Source: Dichotomocladium elegans
Taxonomy: Eukaryota > Mucoromycota > Mucoromycetes > Mucorales > Lichtheimiaceae
Assembly: GCA_025716815.1 (NCBI GenBank)
Contig: JAIXMN010000010.1
Span: 930,001 to 994,000 of the forward strand
Reading direction: 5' to 3'
Length of the DNA: 64,000 nt
Shown: piece by piece, positions 21,628 through 33,344 of the stretch
How positions within the stretch are numbered: the stretch's first letter is position 1
Layout: each line of letters opens with the position of its first letter
The notes under the pieces: model-generated
Seen by the model: the letters and a program-made list of their open reading frames with translations, nothing else
What the model was told of the DNA's origin: nothing
Databases searched by the model: none
Translations under genes and position numbers: made by a program

Positions 21628-23661
21628 TTAATAAATGTCTGCCTTTTCGTTTTCGGGTGATCGGCCTAATGACCCAAGCTCGGTCTGATCATCCAGACTA
21701 TTTTGTGAGGCCGCACCGCCATGGCCAACAACTTGAGGTACACGATCAATGTCTTCCTCATCCGAACCAAAGTCGTACTCGTCCTCGTGCCAAGGGATCG
21801 GCTTGCCTGTAGTCTTTCCATGGAGATAGCGGATCCAATGGGGGACAAACGATTTGCTAAAGGCGGCCGTCCACCAGTTCTCACGAAGGCTGTAGTCGGG
21901 ACGCACACGGCCACCGGAGATCTTGTCAATGATATATATAATGCCGTTGATGACAATGTAGCTAATGATGCCTCCAATCAGACCATAGGCGATCGAATAA
22001 GTAAAGGGCATGACAGTGATAGTGATGAAGGCAGGAATGGCGTCACCAGGATAGTCCCAATTGATGTTACGGATCGAGGTTGTCATCATCGATCCAACCA
22101 CGATCAGAGCAGGACCGGTTGCCCAGGGTGGGAAACTGGCAAAGATAGGCGAGAAAAAGATCGAAATGAAAAAGCCAAAGGCGATGGTCAACGCTGTCAG
22201 ACCGGTCCGGCCGCCTTCAGCAATACCGGCACCAGACTCGACAAACGCCGTGCAGGGCGAGGAGCCAAAGCAAGAACCGACAATGACAGCGGTCGCATCG
22301 GCCATGAACGCCCATGTGGAGTGTTCAAAGTCACCGGACTTGTCTGTGAAGCCACCATATCGTGCCATGGAATACATTGTACCGGTCGTATCCAAGATAT
22401 CGACGTACTATGGAGAATTAAAACCGCTTAGAAAACCATTCTTTGGGCGGATAAAACCAAAAAACTTCTTACCAAGAAGGTGATCAAAGCAATCCAGATC
22501 TCGCGTGATGTGAAATCGAAATGGAATTGAGCAAGGACACTTGAAGGATGGAATGTCAGTTCTCAAGAATGAATTCTAGTCAAGATTAATTAAGCTTACC
22601 GATTAAGAGGATGAACCGTGACAACCTTCTTGAAGTAATCAAACATTGCATCGCCTGTCTCAGTGTAAGGGAAGTACGTGATCGCGCTCCGGCGCGGCCA
22701 GGAGGTGATGGCAATAAAAACAATGCCAATGAGGATGGAACCGCGCACACGATACATGGTAAGGATGACAATAAGCACCAGGCCAAGAATACCCATCCAG
22801 GTATGAGGAGATTCCATGGTGTGGCCGGTACAGATGCCACTCTCGTCTTTGGCACTGTCGGGACATGCGGCCAAGGTCACCAGAGTGGACATGTCCAGGC
22901 CAACAAGGCCAATACCAGCCGAGGATTGAAGACCAATGAAACACAGGTACAGACCAATACCACAGCCCATGGCTACCTTAATGCTCATAGGAATAATACG
23001 GGCAAGCCATTGACGGATACCAAAGATTGAAAGGATCAAGAAGATAAATCCCTCAATCAAAACAGCAGCAAGAGCAGTTTGGTATTTGACAGAGCCGGTT
23101 CCGTGGTAGCCAACGACATTGTAAGTGAAGTACGCATTTAAACCCATACTACAAAGATTTCAGCCATTCATATAATACTGCATATCCGTCGAAATGCTTA
23201 CCCAGGGGCCAAGCCAAGGGGGAGGTTGGCAAGCGTACCGATCAAGACGGAAGCAATCATGGACATGATGGCGGTTGCCATGATCATGTCCATCTTCAAT
23301 CCAAAGATACATTGGGCGTATACGGGATCGTTGTCGCAAATAGGGTCCTCGGGCAAATGCGGACATACACAAGTGCCACCGCTTTCACTGATGATCGAGG
23401 CATTGACTGAAATAATATAGGCCTATATACGTTTGGGCTTTTTTGTTTACAACTCTTGGGAAATTTCATGCAACAGAGTTTCTTTTTATTTTCACTTACC
23501 ATGGCGAAGAACGTAGTGACGCCTGCGCGGATTTCAGTCATGAAACGGGTGCCTTTGCGCTCACGATATGCGCCCGAGCCTTCGAGTTGGAAATATCGGC
23601 CGACCCGCGAACCCGCTACGGCGTTGTTGACCTTGTCGCAAAATCTCGCAAACCGGCCCAT
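21628..23661 (-). CDS. azgA: AzgA-type purine (hypoxanthine/adenine/guanine) permease
   Basis: Five exons on the minus strand from the ATG at 23661 (MGRFARFCDKVNNAVAGSRV). The first exon holds YFQLEGSGAYRERKGTRFMT, the second a Cys-rich external loop (GTCVCPHLPEDPICDND) and DMIMATAIMSMIASVL, the third begins MGLNAYFTYNVVGYHG, a diagnostic AzgA motif, and contains MGCGIGLYLCFIGLQ. Later exons give VDILDTTGTMYSMARYGG and SSPCTAFVESGAGIAEGGRT, the latter part of the substrate-site region in AzgA-family transporters. More than ten hydrophobic helices are visible, and the tail is hydrophilic and acidic. Known of the family: Aspergillus AzgA is a proton-coupled permease for adenine, guanine and hypoxanthine at the plasma membrane. 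Substrate range here is inferred. No truncation is seen. Confidence 0.93.
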
Positions 23662-24413
23662 TATCGCGTACAAGTGGGGGTGTATATATTCTGAAAGATG
23701 CGGAAGGTGGTTGAAAAAGAAGTATCTTGCAGATTCGGTGTATGTATAAAGTGGAGAAAAGGAAAGCTGCCTGCCTTTTCTACCAAACGAATCGTATTTG
23801 CCCGGGAAGAAAAAAAAAGTTTTTAGGAAACGAGGACAATGTCTCAGACCGGAGAGCAAAGCATTGCTCCCCTTTCCACTCTCATACGTGCATTTTTTCT
23901 TTCCCCGGGAGCTCCGCCTTTGACCAATCATCCCCTTCTCAATGACTCATCGTATCGGCTATCTCCAAGGGGACCTTTTGTGCTTTGCAGAATGAACTTA
24001 GGTCCTATTAGTACGCATAATCCCTTCTGTACTGTGCCCACTGGCTTATCTTTTGTTACTGGTTTCGGGTCTTGGCACGTTGCAATGGAAACGAGATATG
24101 TTGCGTGGACAGGTCCACTACTCCGTGCTGGCCGGGCGGTCCTTCAATGCGTAATGAAGTGTTTCTTCCTCATTTAAAAGAGACCCAAAGGCCGTTTCTG
24201 TCTCACTGACGGTGGTAGTAAAGTGGAACCGCCATATCTAGAAGAGCGCTACCGCGAAATGATACATAGATGAGGTTCAATGCGACCTGTATGCATTCTT
24301 GTTTGCAACTTGCTCCTGCTATAGGAGAAGTGTGCAGGTCCTTTTAGGGGCTGGTCATCACGTGCATAGTTTTCGGAGAGCGCACGCCATGTAGCAGAAA
24401 ATTTTTGAAGCCC
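23662..24413. other. Upstream region of the purine permease, no supported gene
   Basis: An ATG at 23839 opens a 112-codon plus-strand frame, but its composition is not protein-like and it has no motif. The region more likely holds the permease promoter on the minus strand. Confidence 0.35.
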
Positions 24414-24647
24414 ATGCTTTTCGCTCTTGCGTTTGCTTTGTATACTGTTATCTTGCTCTTCCAGTGGAATGGACTGATCAATGAAACGTTTTGCCTGTTC
24501 GGCAGTGCAGAGATGACTACGAGTGCATACGTGGGGGAAAGGGAAGAAAGCGTAGAGTACGCCTCATTCGGATATTCCAGTACCGATGGGTCGGCCGATC
24601 GCTACTTGAGCAAATACGATACCAAAAAAAGAAATGAGGGTTGCTAA
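24414..24647 (+). CDS. Possible small secreted peptide, low confidence
   Basis: The ATG at 24414 opens 77 residues with a hydrophobic N-terminus (MLFALAFALYTVILLFQW) that would serve as a signal peptide or membrane anchor. A polar Ser/Tyr/Glu-rich stretch follows. There is no intron and no family match, and the frame could be chance. Confidence 0.25.
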   Translation: MLFALAFALYTVILLFQWNGLINETFCLFGSAEMTTSAYVGEREESVEYASFGYSSTDGSADRYLSKYDTKKRNEGC

Positions 24648-24879
24648 AAGTAATCACTAGCAACTACGATTAAATGTACTAGATTTGTTGATAATCGATA
24701 AAAATGATCTCTTGTCCATGACTGATACTTCAGCTTTCCCAATGTCATAGAGCTTCAACATAGCGGAAATCAACTCCGTTGGGTGTGGGGGGAAAACACC
24801 AAGTGGGGAGCCTCGATATTTCAACCACCGATGTCTTTTCTCGACTCATACTGACTCTTGCGTTTGGGAAAGACTGACA

Positions 24880-25482
24880 ATGGCTAATGCCACTATTAGC
24901 AACACCGTTGAAGAACAAAAACGCTCTGATGTCCGCGAGCAATTGACCATTGATGATCTTGACAATCGCATGCTTCGGATTCTTCGCAAGTACCGGAAAC
25001 GGTAAGTCTGTGGCGAAGTTCAGATTTCGTTTTTTTTTTTTCCCTTGCTATTGTGTCTAGCCATAGAGAATAGAAAGAACTGTTGATCCTACTCAGTACC
25101 TCTCGCGAATCCTAGTATGGATCCTTCGGGCTATCAAAGCCTTCCAGATCTCTGGCAAGACCTGAAACCCGTGCTCGATGCCACGCTCCAACTACCGTCG
25201 TACCAGGCTATCCAGAGGCTCCTCAACTTGACTAGTTCTTTTTACGAATTTTGTCATGGCTATCGAGCTGATACGGAGAAGGACGAATTTGAAGAATACT
25301 TTGCGGCGGTGGATGAAGCCTGGATGAAAATATTCCAAGAAAAGCATGATATGACCGATCGTATCCGCGCGCTCAGCGTGCTACGCGATGGGAATGAGTT
25401 TGCACGCGATGATTTGAGGTTGGAGAACGCGCTCAATGGTGCTCTTCAGGCAGCATTGGCGGTACCTAAACGAGAGGAATAA
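24880..25482 (+). CDS. Unrecognised small acidic helical protein, exon joining unresolved
   Basis: Two coding-looking segments lie close together. The first, from the ATG at 24880, reads MANATISNTVEEQKRSDVRE and then LTIDDLDNRMLRILRKYR, followed by a good donor GTAAGT at 25002. The second, open from the ATG at 25117 to the stop at 25482, reads MDPSGYQSLPDLWQDLKPVL and is rich in amphipathic helix. No AG acceptor I tested joins them in frame without a stop. Either the second segment is a separate 121-residue gene starting at 25117, or the annotated join needs a base difference or another acceptor. No family is recognised. Confidence 0.4.
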
Positions 25483-26187
25483 ATCATTCCGCCTCGTCTG
25501 TATGCTCGAATAAAGTAAAATAACAAGGATGTTGCGCTATGCTCCCATTGTCAACGAGTCCTTCGCTTTATGCAAGAGCAGACTTCCCCGCCCAAACAGC
25601 ACCAGATGATCAATGTATTCTCTGCGGCACCTCAGTAACTCGTTTCCCTTTTGACGATAAAGTAGAGGACGAATGATGATGTCCCACCATTTCTTGGATG
25701 AAAGGAGATAATTACAGTGCGACAGACGATTGGTTTGACTGGCGCTGTTTCATACTCCGGCAGTGCAGTAGCATGGTTGGACGATCTCAAAGCAAGCAAC
25801 TATTGCGGTTCCTGAATCTAATAATAAAAATGTATGCCGTCCGCTGTATTGCTTTTCTTTATCACCCAAGAGTCTAAAGGCCAATCTTGCAACGCAGCAT
25901 AGATGAAAGCACTCTGCCAAGAGACCATGTCGGACAAACTGTGTTGACCCACCCGCACATCTTGCGAGAGACAGCGGAAAAGACCCATTTTGGGCTTTGG
26001 CCTCTTCATTAACGAGCTGCACTAGCTTGTGGAACATTAGAGCGGTTCTTTCTATTTCGCACTTTTTTTGTTGTTGTTGTTGTTCCTCTTTCTTTTTTTT
26101 ACTCCTTCCCCTTCCTTTCTTTCCCATCCCATCCCGCACCCCTCCGCCCTAGCATAAACCCTCTTCAGCTTCGCGCACTACACTAAG
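25483..26187. other. Intergenic region with pyrimidine-rich promoter
   Basis: 3' sequence of the preceding gene, then a TTG/TTC-rich and C-rich stretch (26060-26150) just before the secreted-protein start. No further gene is supported. Confidence 0.4.
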
Positions 26188-27320
26188 ATGAAGTTCTCCT
26201 TTGCCGCAACGACTGCTCTCTTGCTGACTACCTTCGCCGCTCTCGGCAGTGCTGATGAATACGCTGATGCCATCAAGGCATGGTGCAAAGGTTCATCTCC
26301 TCATCTCCATTTGCCCTTCATCGCCTAATTGCCAGGTTCATCCCTGTAGGCTTGGACGTGACTACGCCCTCCGCAAAAGACGTTCTCGTTGCTGGTCACA
26401 ATGCCAAGATCACAGTCAGTAAGTAATCCTTCGATTCTTTCATATAAAGGACAACATCTTTATTGCGCACGTCCCATGCTAATGCGCTGAATAAATCCAC
26501 AGCTCGCATCCCAGACTCAAAGAAGAAGACTATCACCGGCCTTGATGTAAGAACAGCTTGTATAAATTTGATCTGACATGCTTATAAACGATCTGCAACT
26601 CTTTCTGTACAGCTCTACTCGGTCTCGAAAACAGGCAAGGCGAAGTACGTTCAGAATGTCTGGACAGGCAACTACACCTTGAACTCCAAGGCCAGCATCA
26701 CCGACAAATTGCCCTCCAAGCTGACTGCCGGCTTGTACTATTATCGGTAAGTTGGCATTTACTTTATTTGTCCTAATGCTGTGCGATGCCAATTATAAAT
26801 AAACCACCACAGGGTCTGGGTCACCAACATTCTGGGTGGCGCACATGGTCCCGACTGTATCGAGACCTCACACACTTTCAAGGTCACCACCGGTGTCCAC
26901 ACCAACAGCGACGGCATCAGCTACTACACCGAGTCCCTTGACGACATCCAGTTTTACCATCCCGAATACTTCAAGGGGTGCTTCGCCCTCGAGGTCGACT
27001 ACCCAAAGAAGGATCAGGAGGTCAAGCTTGGCGAGCACGTCACCATCAGCGTTAGCCGAGACACCACTTCCCAAACCGATTCTGTCACCAAGGTCGATCT
27101 TTACAAGTCTACTTCTGCCAATGAGGCAGAGTATGTCGAAACCGTCTGGGAGGGCCGCGAGAGCTTCACCAACCAGTTCACCCTGAAGGATCACTTTAAA
27201 TTTGACGAGAGCGAGATCGAATCTGGCGCTACTTACTACTATGCGCTCACAGTGACGTCTAGCAAGACCCAAGACGAAGACTGTACTTTCCATTCTCAGC
27301 CTTTCAAAGTCATCCTTTGA
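26188..27320 (+). CDS. Secreted protein with two Kre9/KNH-like beta-sandwich repeats
   Basis: Five exons. The ATG at 26188 starts a clear signal peptide (MKFSFAATTALLLTTFAALG, cut probably after SA). The mature protein has two similar halves: the first around LDVTTPSAKDVLVAGHNAKI and LYYYRVWVTN; the second around FALEVDYPKKDQEVKLGEHV and SGATYYYALTV. Both contain the pattern P-x-x-[DG]-x-x-hydrophobic-G, then a DLYS/DLYK strand and a YYYxxxVT strand, as in Ser/Thr-rich cell-wall proteins with the Kre9/Knh1 N-terminal domain. Each half also has a Cys before the end (GPDC and DEDC). There is no GPI signal at the C-terminus. A role at the cell wall is inferred. No catalytic motif is seen. Confidence 0.75.
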
Positions 27321-30300
27321 GTGATCTTCAACTTGTAAAGTAATAATACTACTACTCCTTCGTCAGCACATGTTAGGAAGCATATAAAACCGTTTTTTAT
27401 TGATATGGTGCCTTTTCGCCTGTGTTATTGCCCGAGTTCTGTGCCTGGAGAAACATGATATTCGAGAAGAATAGCATCAGTAATCTCTCTTTGATAGTAT
27501 ACATCCATGTTTAGAAATCATACAGACAATTGCCTTCATACGTGTATTGGTTTATGCAACGTCAAACCCAGGTCAGCAGATGACGAATCGGGACGCTCCA
27601 GCTGAACAAAAGGCCGACAGCCTATAAGCAACTGACGGAAATCCCCCTAGAGCTTAAGCTGGCACCTCCTGTAGATATATTATAGTCGGTGAGCTCTCTG
27701 CTCAAAACCACCGGCTTCCTTCGCATCGTTCTATGCTGCTACAACCCGCCCTCATCCCTTTTCAAAGGTTATGCCTCAGAAACATAGATCAAATGGTATA
27801 TGGCGGGTCAGTCAAACTCATCGATGTTGCCGCACACCTGAGAATGTCCGTCCGAGCATACTCGTTGGGCTAATAAGCTAAGGATTAGCTCTGTTCCCCG
27901 GGGTGGGGGATGAGAGAGAGAGAGTGTGTGTGAGGACATTGCATCCTATCTCAATTAAATAAATAAAGCTTTTCTTCAATGCACTCTCTGAACAACTGTG
28001 GAAAGAACAAATACCAACTGTCCCGCCATTATTAACCATATTGAATCCGTAGTGATCTAAAAGCCAAGGGCCCATTGCTTAGCTTTTGAAGTGCAGACCG
28101 CCCTCGACAGAAGGAGGACTGCCAACGCAATATAGACCTCATCTGCTCTAGTCTGGCCAAGCCAAGTCGAGAGATTACTGTGCGATTGAATAATTATGTA
28201 GCAACCGCCTAAGATTTATGCTTCTACTATCCCCTTCTGATATTGAACCCCATTCCTAGAAGAGTACGTTTGTGCGAGTTGTACGTTCATCCTGGTGATA
28301 ACATCCAGTTTACCCGCTGTCACGATCATTTCCCATTGACTCCGCGCTTTCTTCCTATACGCCGGTATCCATGACTCCCATCACAGACAAGGATCTCTCG
28401 ATCTCGGTTTTGGAGCACCACCAGCACTAACATTCAGCAATCCTCGGCCCCTTTCGTCATGGATGAAGGGCCTCTTTTCGGTCGATCGACAGTCTTTCCA
28501 GTCATGTTCCATAAGTAATTGCTAGTTATAGAAGTCAACGTATTGTAGATATCTATTTTAAGGCTTTCTCGGCAAACACGGCTTCTATTTGTGTGATCTT
28601 TGGATGGACTCCAGACCTGACAGGGTGCGACCTCAATTCCGGAAAATAACGCGCTCCCCACCCCCTCCCTAGCCAAGAGCATCCTCGTCCTTATTCGAGC
28701 ATTTTGCCGAGTACGGAGAATGGTCAGAGGTACTACCAGTGCACGAGGATTGGCGATTCACTTTTATCGCAAAAGACAAATATATCAATAGAATCAACAC
28801 TTTTCTGGAGTAGGGGAAAGAAAGGAGCTTCGATTATTCACAAAAGGTCAGAGATACGTGCGATTCTTCACCCCAAGAAAACAAAAGTGGCAATTGTTAC
28901 GCAAGTCTTTATGCATTGTGTCACTCGAGCCGGCATGGCCATTCCAACATTCATAAATGATGTTACTGTAGGATGCTTATGGAAGACATCCTCCCCCAAC
29001 GTCATTGTACGTATTAGGATTCTGCAATCATGAGGTATCCCTCACTCCCTTTCTAGCAATCGTACAGAAAAGATCAAACTCGGATAGAATACAATTCCTT
29101 ACTTGCAATCATGTCCCGATCTCTGTGGTCTTCACAGGATAGATGAATGCGGAAAAGGGGAGGGAGGGAGGAAGAGAAGGCAATTGCAGCGGAGAAGAAG
29201 AATCCCCAATCTGGGCTGATTCTTGATTAAGATGCTTTCACCTCCAAGCAGGGCAGATAGGGAAAGGAACCCGGGTATTTGGCCTTCTCGCTCATACAAA
29301 TAAAATGAGCATCGAACTTCTCCGCTCGATTGTTTATTATTCTCAACAGCAAACTTGGACAGTACGCACGTCGTTCAATGTACTCTGTGATGCTTATCCC
29401 CGAGGCTCTATGTACTGCGTTAGTTAGCTCCCACCCCCCTCTTATTCTTGGGCGCGCATGCATGCACGCACCGCGGCCTGTCCTTGAGGGAACTTTTTGC
29501 AGACGAAAAGTCTAATTGCCTGCAAGAACTGCTGTGGATCAGGCCTCTTTGGGGACAAACAAAATGGGCACGAGAGCTGCTCAACGTGGTACAGACAGAC
29601 GTTTCCTCTGCATTGCTTTAAATTGCAGATAAATAAATGTCGCACGACCCAAAAAGAATACTCAACAGTCGCACTCGGTTTCCACACATCCACAACCCCC
29701 CCTCTTATCCAGCTTCTACACATGCGTGCCCGCGACACATACATCTGTTGAATAAGGACAGTAACTCATCGCAACAATACGTCCCCTTTTCTTTGCCTAC
29801 CCGTTTCAGAATGGTCGTGTAACCGTCTTCAAACAGGTGGGTGGGACGTATGCTCACTCCGCTTTTTCTCTTTATTATACTCGCACAATGAAATCATGCT
29901 ATATTTGCCTCTTTTTAGTTGTCGGTTGCCGGTGTCAATAAGTAAAACGAGGTAGGCTGCTGCTGCTGCTGTGCGAGGGTACAAGACAGACAGACAGACA
30001 GAGCTTGGACCAAGTTTGGGCAAAAGTTTATTTTGGTGACATCGGAGTCGGGCGGCCGCTAAAATTGTTGCAGAAAATGAAGAGAGAAAAAGTTCAACGA
30101 ATTAGGAAAGCTCGCATTCTGTCCACCATCATGAGGAGGGCGGGTGGAAACGAACATGAAGCACCATAGACCCAACCCTCTGAATGGATACGGATGTGTT
30201 TGTATATCTTTCTTTCAAATACAGATTATATGACATTATTATGTAACGGGACTCAAATGGGTCATCGAAACAACAAGTGGGAGGGTGGGACGGGGGGGAG

Positions 30301-30352
30301 GCTGCGGGAACACGATATACTTCTTTTTTACTGAAAAAGTGAGGAAATCTGT
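27321..30352. other. 3-kb region without a supported gene
   Basis: No frame here shows motifs, consistent splice sites or good length. A GACA repeat lies at 29984-30002, a GA/GT stretch at 27912-27932 and a GA/GGA-rich stretch near 29150-29180. The region separates two secreted-protein genes that converge on it and may contain non-coding transcripts or decayed elements. I could not identify either. Confidence 0.4.
29984..30002. repeat. (GACA)n tetranucleotide repeat
   Basis: Four to five GACA units in the intergenic region downstream of the LysM gene. Confidence 0.8.
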
Positions 30353-31841
30353 TTAAAGGTAGTTCAAAATCTTGCAGTCACCGCCTTCGTAGATATCGAC
30401 CTTCGTAATGCGGTGCTGCTTGTCAAGAGCATGGTAGTTATCCATCTCATAGACGAAGAAATCAATGTGATGGCTCGAGAAACTCCAGCTTTGGTCTGTA
30501 GAAAGCGTGCGTGCACAATAAGTGAAACGGTTCCTGCGCAGATTTTTTTATATGCTAAATAACTTACCATCAACCAAGAGACAACCATTGTGCTTCTTGT
30601 TGGAGTGAGGAAGCTTCCAGCCATCCAACTGAGGAACGTAGATTCTGGTGTTCTTGGGGAGATCATTGGCGGCAATGCTGACATAGGGGCGGAGGGGAGT
30701 ACCGTAGGCAGTGATGCCGTAAGGTTCCTCAGAACGGCTGATTTCCTCAAAGCACTTGTAGTTGTTGCAGGAGCATCCACCAAGGTTGACAATCTTGTTG
30801 CCGACAACACCGGTGCCTTCCATAACAAGCGCATCGGCATAGTTCTCGTTAACCTTGGCAATGGTCTTTCCGGAGCACGTCTTGATGGCGACCGAAGAAC
30901 CACCCTTGTAGTCAGACTGCTGGGCAATCCAGTAGTAGGTGAACGTAGCACTGGACTGAAGCTTCTTGCGCTGCTTGCCCGAACCGCCGCTGGAGGTCTT
31001 GGATGCAAGGTTGGTGAGCTTCTTGTTCACGCTCTTCTTCTTGCTGCCTCCAGAGGAGGAGGAGGAGCCGCCCTTCTTGACGCAGTAGCTCTTGCCGGTG
31101 TCAAGATTGTCGCAGGATCCTCTGTGGACCTTGGGATTCCAGTCGTAGAATTGGTTGAGGGTGATACCATACTTCTTTGCGACAGACGAGCAGCTGTCCG
31201 AGTTGGTCACTATTAAATCCAGCGCGGCATAATGCGTTAGAGCGTGGGAAGGGTCTTGTTGTTGTTACTTACCTTTGTGGGTCTTGGTGCAAGAACCGGA
31301 AGACTTGGAGGACGACTTGGAGGACGACTTGGACTTGGATTTGGACTTGGAAGAGCCCTTCTTGACACAGTATTTCTTATTGACGTGAAGGTTGGTGCAG
31401 CCGTTGTTGATCTGAGGATTCAGATCCATAAAAGCACCGCTGGACAGACCTGCCTTCTTTGCGATCTTTGAGCAAGTATCGCCGCTGCGGACTATTTAGA
31501 AAAGGGCATTGGACGTGAGCAAGGGGATGACTGGATGGCGATATTATGGAAGAGAGAAGAAAAAGAAAAGAAAACGTACCGGTGTAGTACTTCCCACATT
31601 CAGTGCCACGCTTCTTGAGCGAAATGAGTTTGCTGGAGATATCAGTGGGTGCATCAACAAGCTCAAAGGCGGGCTCAGGAGTATCATCGCTATCAAATGC
31701 GGCGAGGTAGCTGGCGGAGATCTCGATGGCGGGGCTGGTGCCATGGACAACAGCAATGGGTTCGGCGGAGGCGGTGAACTGGTTGCTAGTGAACGCAAGG
31801 ATGCCAAAGATGGCGAGAGAAACGGCGCGCTGGAGAAGCAT
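30353..31841 (-). CDS. Secreted protein with two LysM domains and a C-terminal 3D-type double-psi barrel
   Basis: Four exons from the ATG at 31841. The first encodes a signal peptide (MLLQRAVSLAIFGILAFTSN) and an acidic propeptide-like stretch that ends in KKR, a possible Kex2 site. LysM 1 spans the first intron: CGKYYT, then RSGDTCSKIAKKAG and DLNPQINNGC. LysM 2 reads VTNSDSCSSVAKKYGITLNQ and DWNPKVHRGSC. Each LysM is followed by a Lys/Ser-rich linker. The last third has FTYYWIAQQSDYKG, GTPLRPYVSIAANDLPKNTR, GCLLVDDQSW and HHIDFFV, the pattern of 3D/RlpA-like beta-barrel domains, with the IDFF acidic position present. LysM binds chitin or peptidoglycan. The combination suggests a cell-wall or chitin-associated secreted protein; catalytic activity of the barrel is unproven. 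Confidence 0.85.
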
Positions 31842-33323
31842 TGTTCGTTGTTTTAGTTGTTGTACTTTGGATCGAGAATAAAAGTGAACGGATAGAGGAC
31901 AGCGCCTGGCTGCGATGAATGAAAGGGCTGGGTGGCTAGTTGATAGATTGGTGTGTGGGGGGTCAAAAGAAAGGAAGGGGGTGGAGTATCTTTTTTGTTC
32001 TTAGAGAACGAAAAAAACAAGAGCTTTCGAAAAGTGTTGACAAGGAAGAAACGGGTGCGGTGGCCTGAGGTCGCCCGTCTATTTAAGTGAATAAGTAAAT
32101 CTTGGGATTGTCGCACAAATATAGATTGCATTGCTACATTGAGCAAGAGCTGTGTTGCCCAATAAGCTTTCCCTCCCTTCCATCTTGTGTTCAATAATAG
32201 CCCAATTTGTTCTTTTTTGTCGTGAATCGGCTTACTGCGAGTTTGCCCCATTCGAGCATTAATTTTTGTTTGGTGAAGGGGGGGGGAAAGCGGCATGTCA
32301 AGCGTAAGGAAGAAAAATGGGTTAGTGTCGCTACCAAGTACGCGTACAACCACCACTTGCTCCATTTTTCCATCATTGCTTACGCTTCTTTTATTTCGCC
32401 TTTCTCTTGCTGCGAACGACGTACTGAGAATTTCTGCGCCTTCCTCTTTATTGCAGTAATTAAACGCATATAATTGTTTTGCTATATTCCGCCTTCTGAA
32501 TCGTTTTGGGTTAAACAGCAGAAGACGACCCTTCCTTCATCAAATTGGTGTAACACCATCACTCCACTTTGTGTACCAGTGGTCCAACGTAATATTAGTA
32601 TTGGACAAGAGATGGTTATTGCTGTATATTTCGTTTTCTTTTCTCTTGTCTCCGCTTCTGATGATCATTGATATGTTCTATTCACACGCACACACGTACG
32701 TTGGTTCAACAACCACCTCGGAACATGAGAGCAAATAACCGGATTAAATACCATAAATCCGCTCACAGAATTTGCCAATCATAAATTATTCTGCTCTTTT
32801 TTTTGCGCTTTCCAGGAGCCTGTCCTACATTCAGAGGTATCAAAACCTGGGTACACATCTCAAAGGCTTATCGCAGAACTCGCGACGCCTAGCAGCCTTC
32901 GATGAACGCAATGGCCCTAAAAATAGCACTGCCATCGACAGAAGATGTCTGACGACGAGACCGAAGCTGACGGGAACTCTGGCCCTGCAAGGATGCGTAT
33001 AAAGAGAAACACTACATTCATACGCGCGATGGAAATTACGTATTGCAAATCGTTTAAATTCCCGTTTCTGCCGAAAAGCACAAGATAAGAGATTGTTTCA
33101 TCTGTTGAATGTCATGATGTATGCCTTTCTGGGGCAGTCCGATCGTGCGCGAGGTTTTGCTGCCGCGGCGGACCCGAAAGAAACACCGCGCGCTCGCACG
33201 CGCACCCTCATGCCTCTTTCCTACCGGTTGTATGCTTCGTTCTGTTCACACGAATTCGCCTCTTTTCTTCAGTGACACCTTTTCTCTCTTCCTCTCTTTC
33301 TTAACTCACAGACGCATATAACG
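31842..33323. other. Divergent intergenic region, no confirmed gene
   Basis: A C-rich/T-rich promoter for the LysM gene lies just above 31841. A small open frame from the ATG at 32949 (MSDDETEADGNSGPARMRIK) is acidic but lacks support. The GC-rich stretch at 33140-33230 followed by pyrimidines looks like the promoter of the RMI2-like gene. Confidence 0.4.
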
Positions 33324-33344
33324 GTGCAGCCACTTCATAAAGCG

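Noticed and set aside
21721..22483. Long plus-strand frames opposite the purine permease
   Set aside because: They are mirror images of the permease exons, which carry clear AzgA motifs on the minus strand.
31853..32376. Long minus-strand open frame upstream of the LysM gene
   Set aside because: Its peptide has no motif and overlaps the C/T-rich leader region of the LysM gene; composition looks like untranslated sequence.
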